DNA of 64,000 nucleotides from Tragulus kanchil (GCA_022376925.1 JAIOJX010000031.1:136542854-136606853), one strand, 5' to 3'. Counted from the first letter of the stretch, positions 10,700-23,314 are shown. Numbers and translations are program-made. The notes: a model not told the origin generated them from the letters alone.

Positions 10700-11677
10700 C
10701 TGTTTGGTCATAGAAAAAGCAAGGGAATTCCAGAAAAACATCTACTTCTGCTTCATTGACTACACTAAAGCCTTTGATTGTGTGGATCACAACAAACTGT
10801 GGAAAATTCTTAAAGAGACAGGAGTACCAGACCACCTTACCTGCCTCCTGAGAAGCCTGTATGCAGGTCAAGGAGCAACAGTTAGACCTGGACATGGAAC
10901 AGCAGACTGGCTCAAAATGTGGAAAGGAGTACATCAAGGCTGTGTACCATCACCTTGCTTATTTAACTTATATGCAGAGAACACCATGTGAAATGATGGG
11001 TTAGATGAATCACAAGCTAGAATCAAGATTGCTGGGAAAAATATCAATAACCTCAGATATGTAGATGACACAATCCTAAAGGCAGAACTGAAGAGGAACT
11101 AAAGAGCCTCTTGATGAAGATAAAAGAGGAGAGTGAAAAAGGTGGTTTAAAACTCAACATTCAAAAAACGAAGATCATGGCATCCAGTTCCATCACTTCA
11201 TGGTAAATAGACGGGGAAACAATGGAAACAGAGATAGACTTTATTTTCTTGGGCTCCAAAAATCACTGCTGACAGTGACTGCAGCCATGAAATTAGGTGA
11301 CACCTGCTCATTGGAAGAAAGTCTGTATAGTCAAAGCTATGGTTTTTCCAGTAGTCATGTATAGATGTTGGAGTTGGACCATAAAGAAGTCTGAGCGCCT
11401 AAGAATTGATGATTCTGAACTGTGGTGTTGGAGAACCCTCTTGAGAGTCCCTTGGACTGCAAGGAGATAAAACCAGTCAGTTCTAAAGGAAATCAACCTT
11501 GAGTAGTCATTGGAAGGACTGATGCTGAAGCTGAAGCTCCAATACTTTGGCCACCTGATGTGAAGAGACGATTCACTGGAAAAGACTGAGGGCATGAGGA
11601 CAAGGGGGTGACAGAGGGTCAGATGGTTAGATGACATCATTGACTCAATGGACATGAGTTTGATCAAACTCCAGGAG
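10700..11677 (+). mobile_element. BovB LINE, part downstream of the L1 insertion (RT relic)
   Basis: It continues the BovB reading after the L1. The RT motif A region FIDYTKAFDCVDH is open at about 10755-10795. A TGA follows at 10989. The catalytic region near 11055 reads RYVDDT, where BovB usually has YADD. Further on, an internal deletion precedes the relic of cggtgttggagaaccctctt-type sequence, and the element ends around gacatgagtttgatc. The copy is 5' truncated and inactive. Part of it (from 11378) is repeated at 12513 by tandem pair 3. Confidence 0.88.
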
Positions 11678-11710
11678 AAAAAGGCACACTTATGTGCTAT
11701 TAAATATTCT

Positions 11711-11896
11711 GTGAGTGAAGGTTGCTCAGTTGTGTTCAGCTATTTGCGACCCAGGGAGGAACCATGGAATTCTCCAGGCAAGAATACTGGAGTGGGTAGC
11801 CAGTCCATTCTCCAGGGGATCTTCCCAACCCAGGGATCGAACCCAGGTCTCCTGCATTGCAGGAAAACTCTACCTTCTGAGCCAGCAAGGAAACCC
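11711..11896 (-). mobile_element. Bov-tA SINE
   Basis: Antisense Bov-tA: ggttgctcagttgtgttcag ... gaatactggagtgggtagcc ... gatcgaacccaggtctcc. Flanked by ATTAAATATTCT at 11699-11710 and 11897-11908. Repeated at 12846-13031 through tandem pair 3. Confidence 0.9.
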
Positions 11897-12360
11897 ATTA
11901 AATATTCTATACATTATAAATTAAAGAAAAACAGATGATAATACTGCTCAGTGAGCATGAATTGTATGAATAATAATTGTGATTACTGGTTAGTTCAAAT
12001 ATATCCATAGGAAAATAGTTCTTTATATTTCCTTATATTTACAAATATGAAAAGATAATCATTCTAACAGAAATCTTATACTTAGAAAAGGTATATAAAA
12101 TGCAAATTCAAATGAATATATTTCATCACAAATGAAAACATCTGTTTATTTACTACAGTGTGCTTATACTAAATATGATCTGAGGAAACAGTAAAAAATA
12201 TTTTATACTTGAAAATCAGGTTTTAAAGTTCCCTACCCAGTGCCTACTTCTCATTCTCTTATCTTAATGATCTTACTTCTCTTTCTCCTTTGTTCTTCTT
12301 CCCTCAACTCTAGGCAGATGTTAGTATTTATTTTACACTTGTTTTAAAATGATTGTCCTG
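11897..12360. other. ITFG1: AT-rich intron, nothing recognised
   Basis: No repeat or coding signal that I can identify; present again at about 13032-13495 in tandem pair 3. Confidence 0.6.
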
Positions 12361-12515
12361 GGGCTTCCCTGGTGGTCCTGTGCATAAAGAGTCTGCCTTA
12401 CAGTGCAAGGGCACTGGTTCAATCCCTGGCCCAGGAAGATCCCATGCGCTGTGGAGCAGCTGGACTGGGGTGTCCAATTACCAGCCAGCGCTTTGGAGCA
12501 TGTGTACCCAGAACC
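12361..12515 (+). mobile_element. SINE c, first copy, cut off by a tandem junction
   Basis: Same insertion as 13496-13742, but it stops at 12515 where BovB sequence resumes. Small differences from the second copy (missing G after gcaagg, gagcagctgg, ggggtgtcc) are concentrated close to the break. Confidence 0.88.
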
Positions 12516-13495
12516 ATAAAGAAGTCTGAGCGCCTAAGAATTGATGATTCTGAACTGTGGTGTTGGAGAACCCTCTTGAGAGTCCCTTGGACTGCAAGGA
12601 GATAAAACCAGTCAGTTCTAAAGGAAATCAACCTTGAGTAGTCATTGGAAGGACTGATGCTGAAGCTGAAGCTCCAATACTTTGGCCACCTGATGTGAAG
12701 AGACGATTCACTGGAAAAGACTGAGGGCATGAGGACAAGGGGGTGACAGAGGGTCAGATGGTTAGATGACATCATTGACTCAATGGACATGAGTTTGATC
12801 AAACTCCAGGAGAAAAAGGCACACTTATGTGCTATTAAATATTCTGTGAGTGAAGGTTGCTCAGTTGTGTTCAGCTATTTGCGACCCAGGGAGGAACCAT
12901 GGAATTCTCCAGGCAAGAATACTGGAGTGGGTAGCCAGTCCATTCTCCAGGGGATCTTCCCAACCCAGGGATCGAACCCAGGTCTCCTGCATTGCAGGAA
13001 AACTCTACCTTCTGAGCCAGCAAGGAAACCCATTAAATATTCTATACATTATAAATTAAAGAAAAACAGATGATAATACTGCTCAGTGAGCATGAATTGT
13101 ATGAATAATAATTGTGATTACTGGTTAGTTCAAATATATCCATAGGAAAATAGTTCTTTATATTTCCTTATATTTACAAATATGAAAAGATAATCATTCT
13201 AACAGAAATCTTATACTTAGAAAAGGTATATAAAATGCAAATTCAAATGAATATATTTCATCACAAATGAAAACATCTGTTTATTTACTACAGTGTGCTT
13301 ATACTAAATATGATCTGAGGAAACAGTAAAAAATATTTTATACTTGAAAATCAGGTTTTAAAGTTCCCTACCCAGTGCCTACTTCTCATTCTCTTATCTT
13401 AATGATCTTACTTCTCTTTCTCCTTTGTTCTTCTTCCCTCAACTCTAGGCAGATGTTAGTATTTATTTTACACTTGTTTTAAAATGATTGTCCTG

Positions 13496-13742
13496 GGGCT
13501 TCCCTGGTGGTCCTGTGCATAAAGAGTCTGCCTTACAGTGCAAGGGGCACTGGTTCAATCCCTGGCCCAGGAAGATCCCATGCGCTGTGGAGCGGCTGGA
13601 CTGGTGTGTCCAATTACCAGCCAGCGCTTTGGAGCATGTGTACCCAGAACCAGTGCTCTGCAAAGAGAGAGGCCACTGCAATGGGAGACCCACACAGGCT
13701 GAAGAATAAAGATGGATAAAAAATAAATAAATAAAAAAATCA
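13496..13742 (+). mobile_element. tRNA-Glu SINE c, diverged palindrome-type relative
   Basis: The head reads gggcttccctggtggtcctg and the body retains cagccagcgctttggagc, aagaataaagatgg and an (AAAT)n tail. The palindrome is decayed and the C-rich block is missing. It looks like an older subfamily, as at 19688 and 35402. Confidence 0.85.
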
Positions 13743-14084
13743 ATAAAAGAGGCCAAAATAATAAAAAAAGATTTCCTTAAACTTTCATTAAAGTATCATC
13801 TTGCTAAACAGTACATTATTTACATACAAGTCTGTCTTTGTACCTTTGTGTATGTAACCTCTGTATAATTTTTATCATTTTTTTAGGGTCTAGTCAAAGG
13901 TATTTGTTCAATAAATGTTTGTTAAAAGAGGTAAAATATAGAGTATTCAATAAGTTGTACTGGATAGTTGGCTATTTGGAGAGAAACCAAGTAAGAATTT
14001 GATTCATAACATGAAAACTACATTTGGCAAAGATACAAGTAATGTAAAGAACTCTTAAACTTCAGTAATAAAAAGACAACTGAA

Positions 14085-14800
14085 TTAAAAAATGGACAAA
14101 GGATCTGAATAGGTATTTCTCCAAAGATGATATAGAGATACAAAAAGCTCATTTTGAGGCTCAGCATCATTAGTGATCAAGAAAATGCACAGCAAAACCA
14201 CAATCAAATATACACAGTTTGCAATATCCAAGAGGCAGAGCAACACACATGAATGCCCATTAACAGATGCATGAGTCTGAGCAAACTCTGGGAGATGGTG
14301 AAAGACAGGGGAAGTCTGGCGTGCTACAGTCCATGGGGTCACAAAGAGCTGGACATGACTGAGTGAGTGAATAACAACAGCTGCAGATGAATGAATAAAC
14401 ACTTGGTATATACTCAGAATGGAATATTACTCAACTTTAAAAAGGGAAGAAATCCTTTCACACGTTACAAAATGGATGATCTTTGAGGACACTATGCTAA
14501 GCAAGCCAGTCATAAAAAGACAAATACTGTATGATGCCACTTACATGAGGCATCTAAGCTTGTCAGATTTAGAGAAACGAAGTAGAATGATGGTTACCAG
14601 GGGTTTACGGGAAGGGAAAAGGGACAGTTGTTAAATGGGTACAGAGTTTCAGGTTTACAAGATGAAAAAATTCTGCTGGTTCACAGCAACATGTCTATAC
14701 TTAATGCTACTGAACACGTAAAAGTGGTTAAGAGTATAAATTTTATGTTACAGAGTTTTTTCTTTTTTTCACCACATACAAAAAAAGGTTAAGATTGTAA
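14085..14800 (+). mobile_element. L1 3' fragment split by a BovB 3' piece
   Basis: ORF2 C-terminal sequence (aatggacaaaggatctgaat, ttctccaaagatgatataga) runs to 14275. A BovB 3' end piece (gagcaaactctgggagatgg to ctggacatgactgagtgag) lies at 14276-14378. L1 resumes with ggtatatactcagaatgga and continues to an A-run near 14800. Repeated at about 15227-15940 by tandem pair 4. Confidence 0.8.
14276..14378 (+). mobile_element. BovB/Bov-A 3' end fragment
   Basis: Contains gaaagacaggggaagtctgg, gcgtgctacagtccatgggg and agctggacatgactgagtga, the shared BovB/Bov-tA 3' tail. Second copy at about 15418-15520. Confidence 0.85.
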
Positions 14801-14842
14801 AAAAAAAAAAAAAAACAACCCAAAACTCATAGTGAGATACTG

Positions 14843-14960
14843 GCTTTCCTGCTGGCTCAGGGGTAAAGAATCCACCTGCCAATGCAAGACACCCAGGTTT
14901 GATCCTTGGGTAGGGAAGATCCTAGAGAAGGAAATTCTTGCCTGGGAAATGCCATGGACA
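14843..14960 (+). mobile_element. Bov-tA SINE, cut by a tandem junction
   Basis: Starts ctttcctgctggctcagggg and loses similarity after gccatggaca. The complete version is at 15985-16165. Confidence 0.88.
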
Positions 14961-15984
14961 AACCACATACGTAAAGTCATTTGCTACCTTTGTGTATGTA
15001 ACCTCTGTATAATTTATCATTTTTTTAGGGTCTAGTCAAAGGTATTTGTTCAATAAATGTTTGTTAAAAGAGGTAAAATATAGAGTATTCAATAAGTTGT
15101 ACTGGATAGTTGGCTATTTGGAGAGAAACCAAGTAAGAATTTGATTCATAACATGAAAACTACATTTGGCAAAGATACAAGTAATGTAAAGAACTCTTAA
15201 ACTTCAGTAATAAAAAGACAACTGAATTAAAAAATGGACAAAGGATCTGAATAGGTATTTCTCCAAAGATGATATAGAGATACAAAAAGCTCATTTTGAG
15301 GCTCAGCATCATTAGTGATCAAGAAAATGCACAGCAAAACCACAATCAAATATACACAGTTTGCAATATCCAAGAGGCAGAGCAACACACATGAATGCCC
15401 ATTAACAGATGCATGAGTCTGAGCAAACTCTGGGAGATGGTGAAAGACAGGGGAAGTCTGGCGTGCTACAGTCCATGGGGTCACAAAGAGCTGGACATGA
15501 CTGAGTGAGTGAATAACAACAGCTGCAGATGAATGAATAAACACTTGGTATATACTCAGAATGGAATATTACTCAACTTTAAAAAGGGAAGAAATCCTTT
15601 CACACGTTACAAAATGGATGATCTTTGAGGACACTATGCTAAGCAAGCCAGTCATAAAAAGACAAATACTGTATGATGCCACTTACATGAGGCATCTAAG
15701 CTTGTCAGATTTAGAGAAACGAAGTAGAATGATGGTTACCAGGGGTTTACGGGAAGGGAAAAGGGACAGTTGTTAAATGGGTACAGAGTTTCAGGTTTAC
15801 AAGATGAAAAAATTCTGCTGGTTCACAGCAACATGTCTATACTTAATGCTACTGAACACGTAAAAGTGGTTAAGAGTATAAATTTTATGTTACAGAGTTT
15901 TTTCTTTTTTTCACCACATACAAAAAAAGGTTAAGATTGTAAAAAAAAAAAAAAAAACAACCCAAAACTCATAGTGAGATACTG

Positions 15985-16165
15985 GCTTTCCTGCTGGCTC
16001 AGGGGTAAAGAATCCACCTGCCAATGCAGGAGACCCAGGTTTGATCCTTGGGTAGGGAAGATCCCTAGAGAAGGAAATTCTTGCCTGGGAAATGCCATGG
16101 ACAGAGGAGCCTAGTGGGTTACAGTCTATGGGACTGCTAACAGTAAGACAGGACTTAGCAACTAA
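15985..16165 (+). mobile_element. Bov-tA SINE, complete copy of pair 4
   Basis: tRNA-like head (ctggctcaggggtaaagaat, caggtttgatccttgggtag) followed by the BovB-type tail (acagaggagcctagtgggtt, agtaagacaggacttagcaa). Confidence 0.9.
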
Positions 16166-16199
16166 ATAACAAACAAATGAGATACATGAATGTTCTCAA

Positions 16200-16925
16200 A
16201 TTGTATAAATCTGCACATCAATGTTCACAACAGCATTATCCATGATAGCCAAAAAGTAGAAAACATCCAAATGTCCATCAACTGATGGATACACAAAATG
16301 TGGTAATATTTGGCAACTAAAAGGAATAAAGTACTGATGTATGCTATAAAATAGATGGGTTTTGAAAACATTATGCTAAGTGAAAGAAGTCACATTATCT
16401 TATCATATCATCCCAATCACATGAAATATCCAGGATAGCTAAATCCATGAATATAGAAAGTAGTGGTTGCCTGGGGCTGGGGATGTGGGATTGAAGGTGG
16501 AAGCTAAGGGTACAGGGTTTCAGGATCATATGGTAGGTCTATTTTTAGTTTTTGCCATATTGAGTGAAGTAGTCAGATAAAGAGAAATATCATATGATGT
16601 TGCTTATATGTACAATCTAAAAAGAAATTATACAAATGAATTTTTTACAAAACAGAAACAGATTTACAGAGAATGAACCAGGAAAGAAGGGTGGGGGAAA
16701 GGGATAGTTAGGGAGTTGGGGACTAAGATACACATATTGCTGTACTTAAAATGGATAACCAACAAGGACTGTGTAAGGCTGGGAACTCTGCTCAATACTG
16801 TATAACAACCTAAATGAGAAAAGAATTTGAAAAAGGATACATGTGTATGTATAAATGAATCAGTCTGCGGTACACCCGCAACTATTACAACATTGTTAAT
16901 CAACTATACTTCAAAATAAAATAAA
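16200..16925 (+). mobile_element. L1 3' UTR remnants
   Basis: Two adjoining L1 3' pieces: cacaacagcattatccatga ... gtggttgcctggggctgggg, then gagaaatatcatatgatgtt ... aatggataaccaacaaggac ... ttgttaatcaactatacttc and an A-rich end. Repeated at 17263-17968 by tandem pair 5. Confidence 0.8.
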
Positions 16926-18293
16926 AAGTCTATAGGGCTTCTTCTGTTGTGATGAAAATCTACAATGGTTTGTGGTGATATTGGCACAATTCTGTAAATA
17001 TGCTAAAAGCCATGCAGCATATACCTCAAATGGGGAAGTGGTATAGTATGTAAATATATATAAATATATCTAATATATATATTAAATATATAAAAATATA
17101 TCTCAAGATAGATGTGATAAAAGATACCATAAAATTTTAAAAAATTGCTGTAAACTTAAAAGAAAAAAACACAGATACTGCTGCTAACCTACAAATAGCT
17201 TCTAGATATTGGTGATATAGGAGATGATAAGCCAATAAAACAAAGGAATAAAAAGAAAACTGAATGTTCACAACAGCATTATCCATGATAGCCAAAAAGT
17301 AGAAAACATCCAAATGTCCATCAACTGATGGATACACAAAATGTGGTAATATTTGGCAACTAAAAGGAATAAAGTACTGATGTATGCTATAAAATAGATG
17401 GGTTTTGAAAACATTATGCTAAGTGAAAGAAGTCACATTATCTTATCATATCATCCCAATCACATGAAATATCCAGGATAGCTAAATCCATGAATATAGA
17501 AAGTAGTGGTTGCCTGGGGCTGGGGATGTGGGATTGAAGGTGGAAGCTAAGGGTACAGGGTTTCAGGATCATATGGTAGGTCTATTTTTAGTTTTTGCCA
17601 TATTGAGTGAAGTAGTCAGATAAAGAGAAATATCATATGATGTTGCTTATATGTACAATCTAAAAAGAAATTATACAAATGAATTTTTTACAAAACAGAA
17701 ACAGATTTACAGAGAATGAACCAGGAAAGAAGGGTGGGGGAAAGGGATAGTTAGGGAGTTGGGGACTAAGATACACATATTGCTGTACTTAAAATGGATA
17801 ACCAACAAGGACTGTGTAAGGCTGGGAACTCTGCTCAATACTGTATAACAACCTAAATGAGAAAAGAATTTGAAAAAGGATACATGTGTATGTATAAATG
17901 AATCAGTCTGCGGTACACCCGCAACTATTACAACATTGTTAATCAACTATACTTCAAAATAAAATAAAAAGTCTATAGGGCTTCTTCTGTTGTGATGAAA
18001 ATCTACAATGGTTTGTGGTGATATTGGCACAATTCTGTAAATATGCTAAAAGCCATGCAGCATATACCTCAAATGGGGAAGTGGTATAGTATGTAAATAT
18101 ATATAAATATATCTAATATATATATTAAATATATAAAAATATATCTCAAGATAGATGTGATAAAAGATACCATAAAATTTTAAAAAATTGCTGTAAACTT
18201 AAAAGAAAAAAACACAGATACTGCTGCTAACCTACAAATAGCTTCTAGATATTGGTGATATAGGAGATGATAAGCCAATAAAAACAAAGGATA
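16220..18293. repeat. Tandem pair 5 (offset 1,043 bp)
   Basis: 16220-17250 against 17263-18293, L1 3' remnants and AT-rich intron. The shortest unit. Confidence 0.95.
16926..17262. other. ITFG1: AT-rich intron with a (TA)n-like tract
   Basis: An alternating A/T stretch at about 17045-17105 (copied at about 18088-18148). Otherwise nothing recognised. Confidence 0.6.
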
Positions 18294-18466
18294 TCAAGAA
18301 GAAATATTCAGAAGCGAAAGTAATAATAATGAAAAAAGATACTTAACCTTTTTAGTTAGGAAAAAAATGTAGAAATCATTCTATAGACATTAATTATAAT
18401 AACAAGAGACTGAAAATAAACACGTATTTATTAATAAGAACTGATCAAATTATGCTGTATCCATAA

Positions 18467-18652
18467 TGCTGTGGTTGTTCAGTCACTAAGCCATATCCAA
18501 CTCTGCAAGCCCATGGACTGCAGCATGCCAGGCTTCCCTGTCCTTTACTGTCTCCTGGAGTTTGCTCAGATTCATGTCCATTGAGTTGGTGATGCCATCC
18601 CACCATCTCATCCTCTGCTGCCCTCTTCTCCGTCTTTTGAGAACCACACAAA
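18467..18652 (-). mobile_element. BovB 3' end
   Basis: Antisense BovB tail: ggttgttcagtcactaagcc, gtttgctcagattcatgtcc, attgagttggtgatgccatc. A possible short target duplication TATCCATA flanks it (about 18459 and 18656). Confidence 0.85.
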
Positions 18653-19019
18653 CAATATCCATACTACATGATACCATTTGATAGTTAAAATAATGAGATA
18701 GCTCTAGACTAAACTGTTATGGCATAATCTCCAAGATACACTGTTAAGTGGAGAAAGCAAAATCTAGAACTACCATTTATGTAAAATAAAAGCATATAAA
18801 CATATGTGCTTGTATGTGCATAAAATATCTTGGACAGACAGAAAGAAGAGGTTGCTTTTGGGGGAAAGAATTGGACCACCAGGAAACAGGGGCGCAAAAG
18901 GGACTTATTTTTTGCTAGTATATAAACTCCTCTATTTTTTCATAATTTGCAAAGTGAAAAATAAATTTAGTAAAAAAACCAAATTTATTAGTGAAATAAA
19001 AATTTAGAACTCTCAGATG
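18653..19019. other. ITFG1: AT-rich intron, probable old LINE debris
   Basis: Wording such as taccatttatgtaaaataaa resembles 3' ends of old mammalian LINEs, but I cannot assign it to a family. Confidence 0.4.
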
Positions 19020-19600
19020 AGTATGTGGTAAACTGGACAGTGTTATACTCGTGGGATATAAATGTCTACAATTTTTGGGTAATTTGGCACTGTCTATTAC
19101 CACTAAAAACACAGCCCCTCAACTCATCAAATTCATGTATGAAATACTGGAAACTACCTATGTGTCCACTAAGAGAGAAAATGTTAAAGAAATTATGGAC
19201 CATCTACAGTATTATGAAATGACATGGAGCTATTAAACAATGAAAAACCTACACGTGCTGACATGAAAGGGTGTTTATACTCTCTTGCCAAGGTAAAATA
19301 AAAGACAAAGGCAACTATGTTCAGTAAGATTCTACTTACAAATGTATGTACTGGATGCATTTCGTAGATGTGACACTGAATGATGTCAGATACAAAGAGT
19401 ATATACTGTATAAGAGTTAGAAAAGGCAAACTGTGGTGACAGAGATCACAACAGTGGTTATACTTTTGCAGGGAATATAAGGGACCCTTCTTGGGTACTG
19501 GAAATATTTTATCTTGATTGGAGTGTGGCTATAAGGGAATGTACATATGTAAAATCTCATCAAGCTATACACTTTAACCTTATTTTCTCTGTACACCCAT
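19020..19600 (+). mobile_element. Possible old L1M-type 3' fragment
   Basis: Motifs agtggttatacttttgcagg, tatcttgattggagtgtggc and tcatcaagctatacacttta follow the usual order of an L1M 3' UTR. Divergence is high. Confidence 0.45.
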
Positions 19601-19654
19601 TGCTACAACTTTCTATTATCTTATCAGCTCACATCTAGATGACTGTATTCCAGT

Positions 19655-19656
<2 letters not shown>

Positions 19657-19686
<30 letters not shown>
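19657..19686. repeat. (TA)n microsatellite
   Basis: An alternating TA run with one G interruption, abutting the A-rich tail end of the SINE at 19688 and probably grown from it. Confidence 0.9.
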
Positions 19687-19687
19687 A

Positions 19688-19899
19688 TTCTTTGGCATAT
19701 GTGGGCCTGCCATTGCAGTGGCCTCGCTTGTTGCAGAGCACTGGCTCTGGGCGCACGTGCTCCAGAGTGCTGGCTCGTAATTGGACACATGGGCCCAGCC
19801 ACTCCCAGGCACATGGGATCTTCCCGGGCCAGGGATTGAACCAGTGCCCGCTGCACTGCAAGGTGGACTCTTTACCCACTGGACCACCAGGGAAGCCCC
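19688..19899 (-). mobile_element. tRNA-Glu SINE d, older palindrome-type relative
   Basis: Antisense; the head ends ggaccaccagggaagcccc and the body has gggcgcacgtgctccagagt and taattggacacatgggccc. The palindrome is decayed and the C-rich tail is absent. Confidence 0.87.
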
Positions 19900-19937
19900 C
19901 ATACACTCTTTTTGATGAAGAATTTAAATAATAAATG

Positions 19938-20371
19938 TGATGGTTAATTTTATGTGCCAACATGACTGGGTCATGAGGTGTCCAGGTATTTGATCAAACA
20001 TTAGATTTTTCTGTTAGGGTATTTTTGGATAAGATTAACACTTAATTAATAAACTGGGTAAATCAAATTGCTCTTCATAATGTGTGGGCCTCATCCATCC
20101 AGGTGAAGACCTGCATAGAACAAAAGCCTGACTCTTCTGAGTAAAAATTCTCCTGTTTGATAGATCATCAGCTTTTCCTGCCTGAACAATTGGACATTGT
20201 TCTTCCTGGTTTCACAGCTGCCTGCTGGCCTTTTGACTCAGACTGCGACATTGGCTCTGCAGGTTTTGGACATGCCAGCTTCTATAAGGCATGAATTAAT
20301 TCCTTACAATAAACCTCTCTTTTGTCTATATTCTATTCACATTGTTTTTCTGAAGAATCTTGACTAATTCA
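19938..20371 (+). mobile_element. Old LTR-like mammalian interspersed repeat
   Basis: Begins TGATGGTTAATTTTATGTG and ends CTTGACTAATTCA (TG...CA), with CAATAAA at about 20308 near the end. I recognise this wording as a widespread old mammalian repeat of LTR form but do not assign the family. Confidence 0.6.
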
Positions 20372-21079
20372 AGTGTCTGTAGTTACTGAGTCACTGATAA
20401 AATCTTTTTTTGCTATAGGTGCCCATTTATCAATGGATACTATCAATAGTCTCCCTTACTAATCTTCACCACAGTACAAGAAGGTGAGTGAGTTTTTGCT
20501 TCTATCTGCTCCTTTATTACTACAATCATGGCCTTTCCCTCCTAGAATGTGATACCACTGATCATTATGGTTTTTCCAAACCTTAACCATCTTTCAAGAA
20601 CCTAGGTTCTTACCTATCATCTTCAGAGAAGACGTCTTTAGTCTTAATAATTTTATATACATATAGACCCATTCAACATTTGAATATAAATTTCTTGTCA
20701 CTGTCCTTTAGCTATTTTACATGTAAACATCTTCCTCTTCCAAGTTGATAGCAATAAATCCTTGCTACATAAATGGATAGATCTCTACTGAGAAAAAGAC
20801 GGGAAATCAGTGAACCACTGGATTACTTTATTTTCTGTACAAGATAAAATGTCTGTGTTTTGTTTAGTGTAGTCGAGAGTATTTATTCAAAATTACCTAA
20901 CATTCTCTTTCATTTTGTATATAGCCAGCTAAAAATTGAGTTCTTGTATCTATTTTTGGTTTTTTACAAGATTTCCTCTTAAATTTGAAGTTTCACATCA
21001 TAGTGTGTAATAGGATCATAATGATAGGATTTACATGTATTATATATATACATATCATACATATGTCATATATATTATA
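20372..21079. other. ITFG1: AT-rich intron, nothing recognised
   Basis: No exon, repeat family or structured element that I can support. A short TA-rich run is at about 21037-21078. Confidence 0.6.
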
Positions 21080-21548
21080 TAGGCATACCTTGTGGTTGAC
21101 TGTGCTTTGCACTATTACACTTCTCAGATTTTTTTTTATAAATTGAATTTTTGTGGCAACCTTGTGTCAAGAATATCTATAAGCACCATTTTCTACCAGC
21201 ATCTGCTCACTCTGTGTCTTTGTATCAGTTTGTTAATTCTCACAATATTCTCACAATATTTAAAACTTTATTATATAGTAATCAGTGGTCTTTGATGTTA
21301 CTACTATGATTTGCTGAAATCTCAGCTGATGCTTAGCATTTTGTAGTAATAAAGTATTTTAACATTACAATTATAATTTTTAAAAGACATAATGATGTTG
21401 AATTGTTAAATTTTTAAAGCATAATATAAACATAATTTTATAGGTACTGGGAAACAAAAAAATTTGTGAACCCACATGATTGTGATACGCACTTATTGCA
21501 GTGGTCTGGAACACCAAGTACCTTCAGTACCTCTGAGGTGTGTCTGTA
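21080..21548 (+). mobile_element. Tigger1-type DNA transposon relic, internally deleted
   Basis: The left end is aggcataccttgtggttgac and the right end is acctctgaggtgtgtctgta, which are imperfect terminal inverted repeats of Tigger1 (TcMar group) next to TA. Internal matches include ttgtggcaaccttgtgtcaa, tgatgcttagcattttgtag and cagtggtctggaacacc. The transposase region is absent, leaving about 470 bp. Repeated at 22232-22700 by tandem pair 6. Confidence 0.85.
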
Positions 21549-21698
21549 CACATATAGGTCTTATAATAAAAGGTGTCTACATAATACAAATAGAATATGC
21601 ACTTTCTTGGGTTTGTGACTACAGATGCAAAGACGAATAACACTAATCCTTGAGTTTAATTAATATTATTGTTTAATTAAGAATACTATTTAATATTG

Positions 21699-21920
21699 GG
21701 TTTTCTCCAGTGGCTCAGTGGGAAAGAATCCTCCTGCAATGCAGGAGCTGCAGGAAACACAGTGTTGATCCCTGAGTTGGGAAGATCCCCTGGAGGAGGG
21801 CATGGCAACCCCCTCCAGTATTCTTGCCTGAAGAATCCTGTGGACACAGGGAGGCTGGCAGGCTACAGTCCAGAGCATTACCAAGAGTTGGACACAACTG
21901 AAGTGACTTACCACGCATTG
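21699..21920 (+). mobile_element. Bov-tA SINE
   Basis: gggttttctccagtggctca ... gggaagatcccctggaggag ... cagtattcttgcctgaagaa ... gttggacacaactgaagtga. Second copy at 22851-23070 (pair 6). Confidence 0.9.
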
Positions 21921-23314
21921 ATATGTTTAGTGTTTATTGTTGATAATACTCATAACACTGTTTAATCAGAAATACAGCCTGAAATGATCATTTCACCTAT
22001 AAGACACCCTGACCTTTCTTCCAGTGACATCTACACGGGTACTGCAGCAAGAAAGGCAGATTCAGACAACATGGTTTCTGGGCTGTACTCATGTAGGTTT
22101 GACATCAGGCGGACAAGAATGTCTTTGGCTACTTTCAGCCGTTATACTGCTTTTGTTAAGGAAAATGCATTTTTCACATATTTTAAATATCATAATGATA
22201 GGCAAAAAACCATTTTGTCATATATATTATATAGGCATACCTTGTGGTTGACTGTGCTTTGCACTATTACACTTCTCAGATTTTTTTTTATAAATTGAAT
22301 TTTTGTGGCAACCTTGTGTCAAGAATATCTATAAGCACCATTTTCTACCAGCATCTGCTCACTCTGTGTCTTTGTATCAGTTTGTTAATTCTCACAATAT
22401 TCTCACAATATTTAAAACTTTATTATATAGTAATCAGTGGTCTTTGATGTTACTACTATGATTTGCTGAAATCTCAGCTGATGCTTAGCATTTTGTAGTA
22501 ATAAAGTATTTTAACATTACAATTATAATTTTTAAAAGACATAATGATGTTGAATTGTTAAATTTTTAAAGCATAATATAAACATAATTTTATAGGTACT
22601 GGGAAACAAAAAAATTTGTGAACCCACATGATTGTGATACGCACTTATTGCAGTGGTCTGGAACACCAAGTACCTTCAGTACCTCTGAGGTGTGTCTGTA
22701 CACATATAGGTCTTATAATAAAAGGTGTCTACATAATACAAATAGAATATGCACTTTCTTGGGTTTGTGACTACAGATGCAAAGACGAATAACACTAATC
22801 CTTGAGTTTAATTAATATTATTGTTTAATTAAGAATACTATTTAATATTGGGTTTCTCCAGTGGCTCAGTGGGAAAGAATCCTCCTGCAATGCAGGAGCT
22901 GCAGGAAACACAGTGTTGATCCCTGAGTTGGGAAGATCCCCTGGAGGAGGGCATGGCAACCCCCTCCAGTATTCTTGCCTGAAGAATCCTGTGGACACAG
23001 GGAGGCTGGCAGGCTACAGTCCAGAGCATTACCAAGAGTTGGACACAACTGAAGTGACTTACCACGCATTGATATGTTTAGTGTTTATTGTTGATAATAC
23101 TCATAACACTGTTTAATCAGAAATACAGCCTGAAATGATCATTTCACCTATAAGACACCCTGACCTTTCTTCCAGTGACATCTACACGGGTACTGCAGCA
23201 AGAAAGGCAGATTCAGACAACATGGTTTCTGGGCTGTACTCATGTAGGTTTGACATCAGGCGGACAAGAATGTCTTTGGCTACTTTCAGCCGTTATACTG
23301 CTTTTGTTAAGGAA

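Larger units (their letters stand above)
11378..13651. repeat. Tandem pair 3 (offset 1,135 bp)
   Basis: 11378-12515 against 12513-13651. The junction joins the middle of SINE c to the middle of BovB at the shared bases ACC. Confidence 0.95.
13841..16103. repeat. Tandem pair 4 (offset 1,142-1,144 bp)
   Basis: 13841-14960 against 14985-16103. The first copy ends inside a Bov-tA. Confidence 0.95.
21065..23314. repeat. Tandem pair 6 (offset 1,152 bp)
   Basis: 21065-22162 against 22217-23314, containing the Tigger1 relic and a Bov-tA. About 55 bp of unmatched sequence sit at the junction. Confidence 0.95.

Noticed and set aside
10704..10991. An active BovB reverse-transcriptase gene
   Set aside because: The open stretch ends at a stop before the catalytic region, the motif reads YVDD, and later sequence is deleted.
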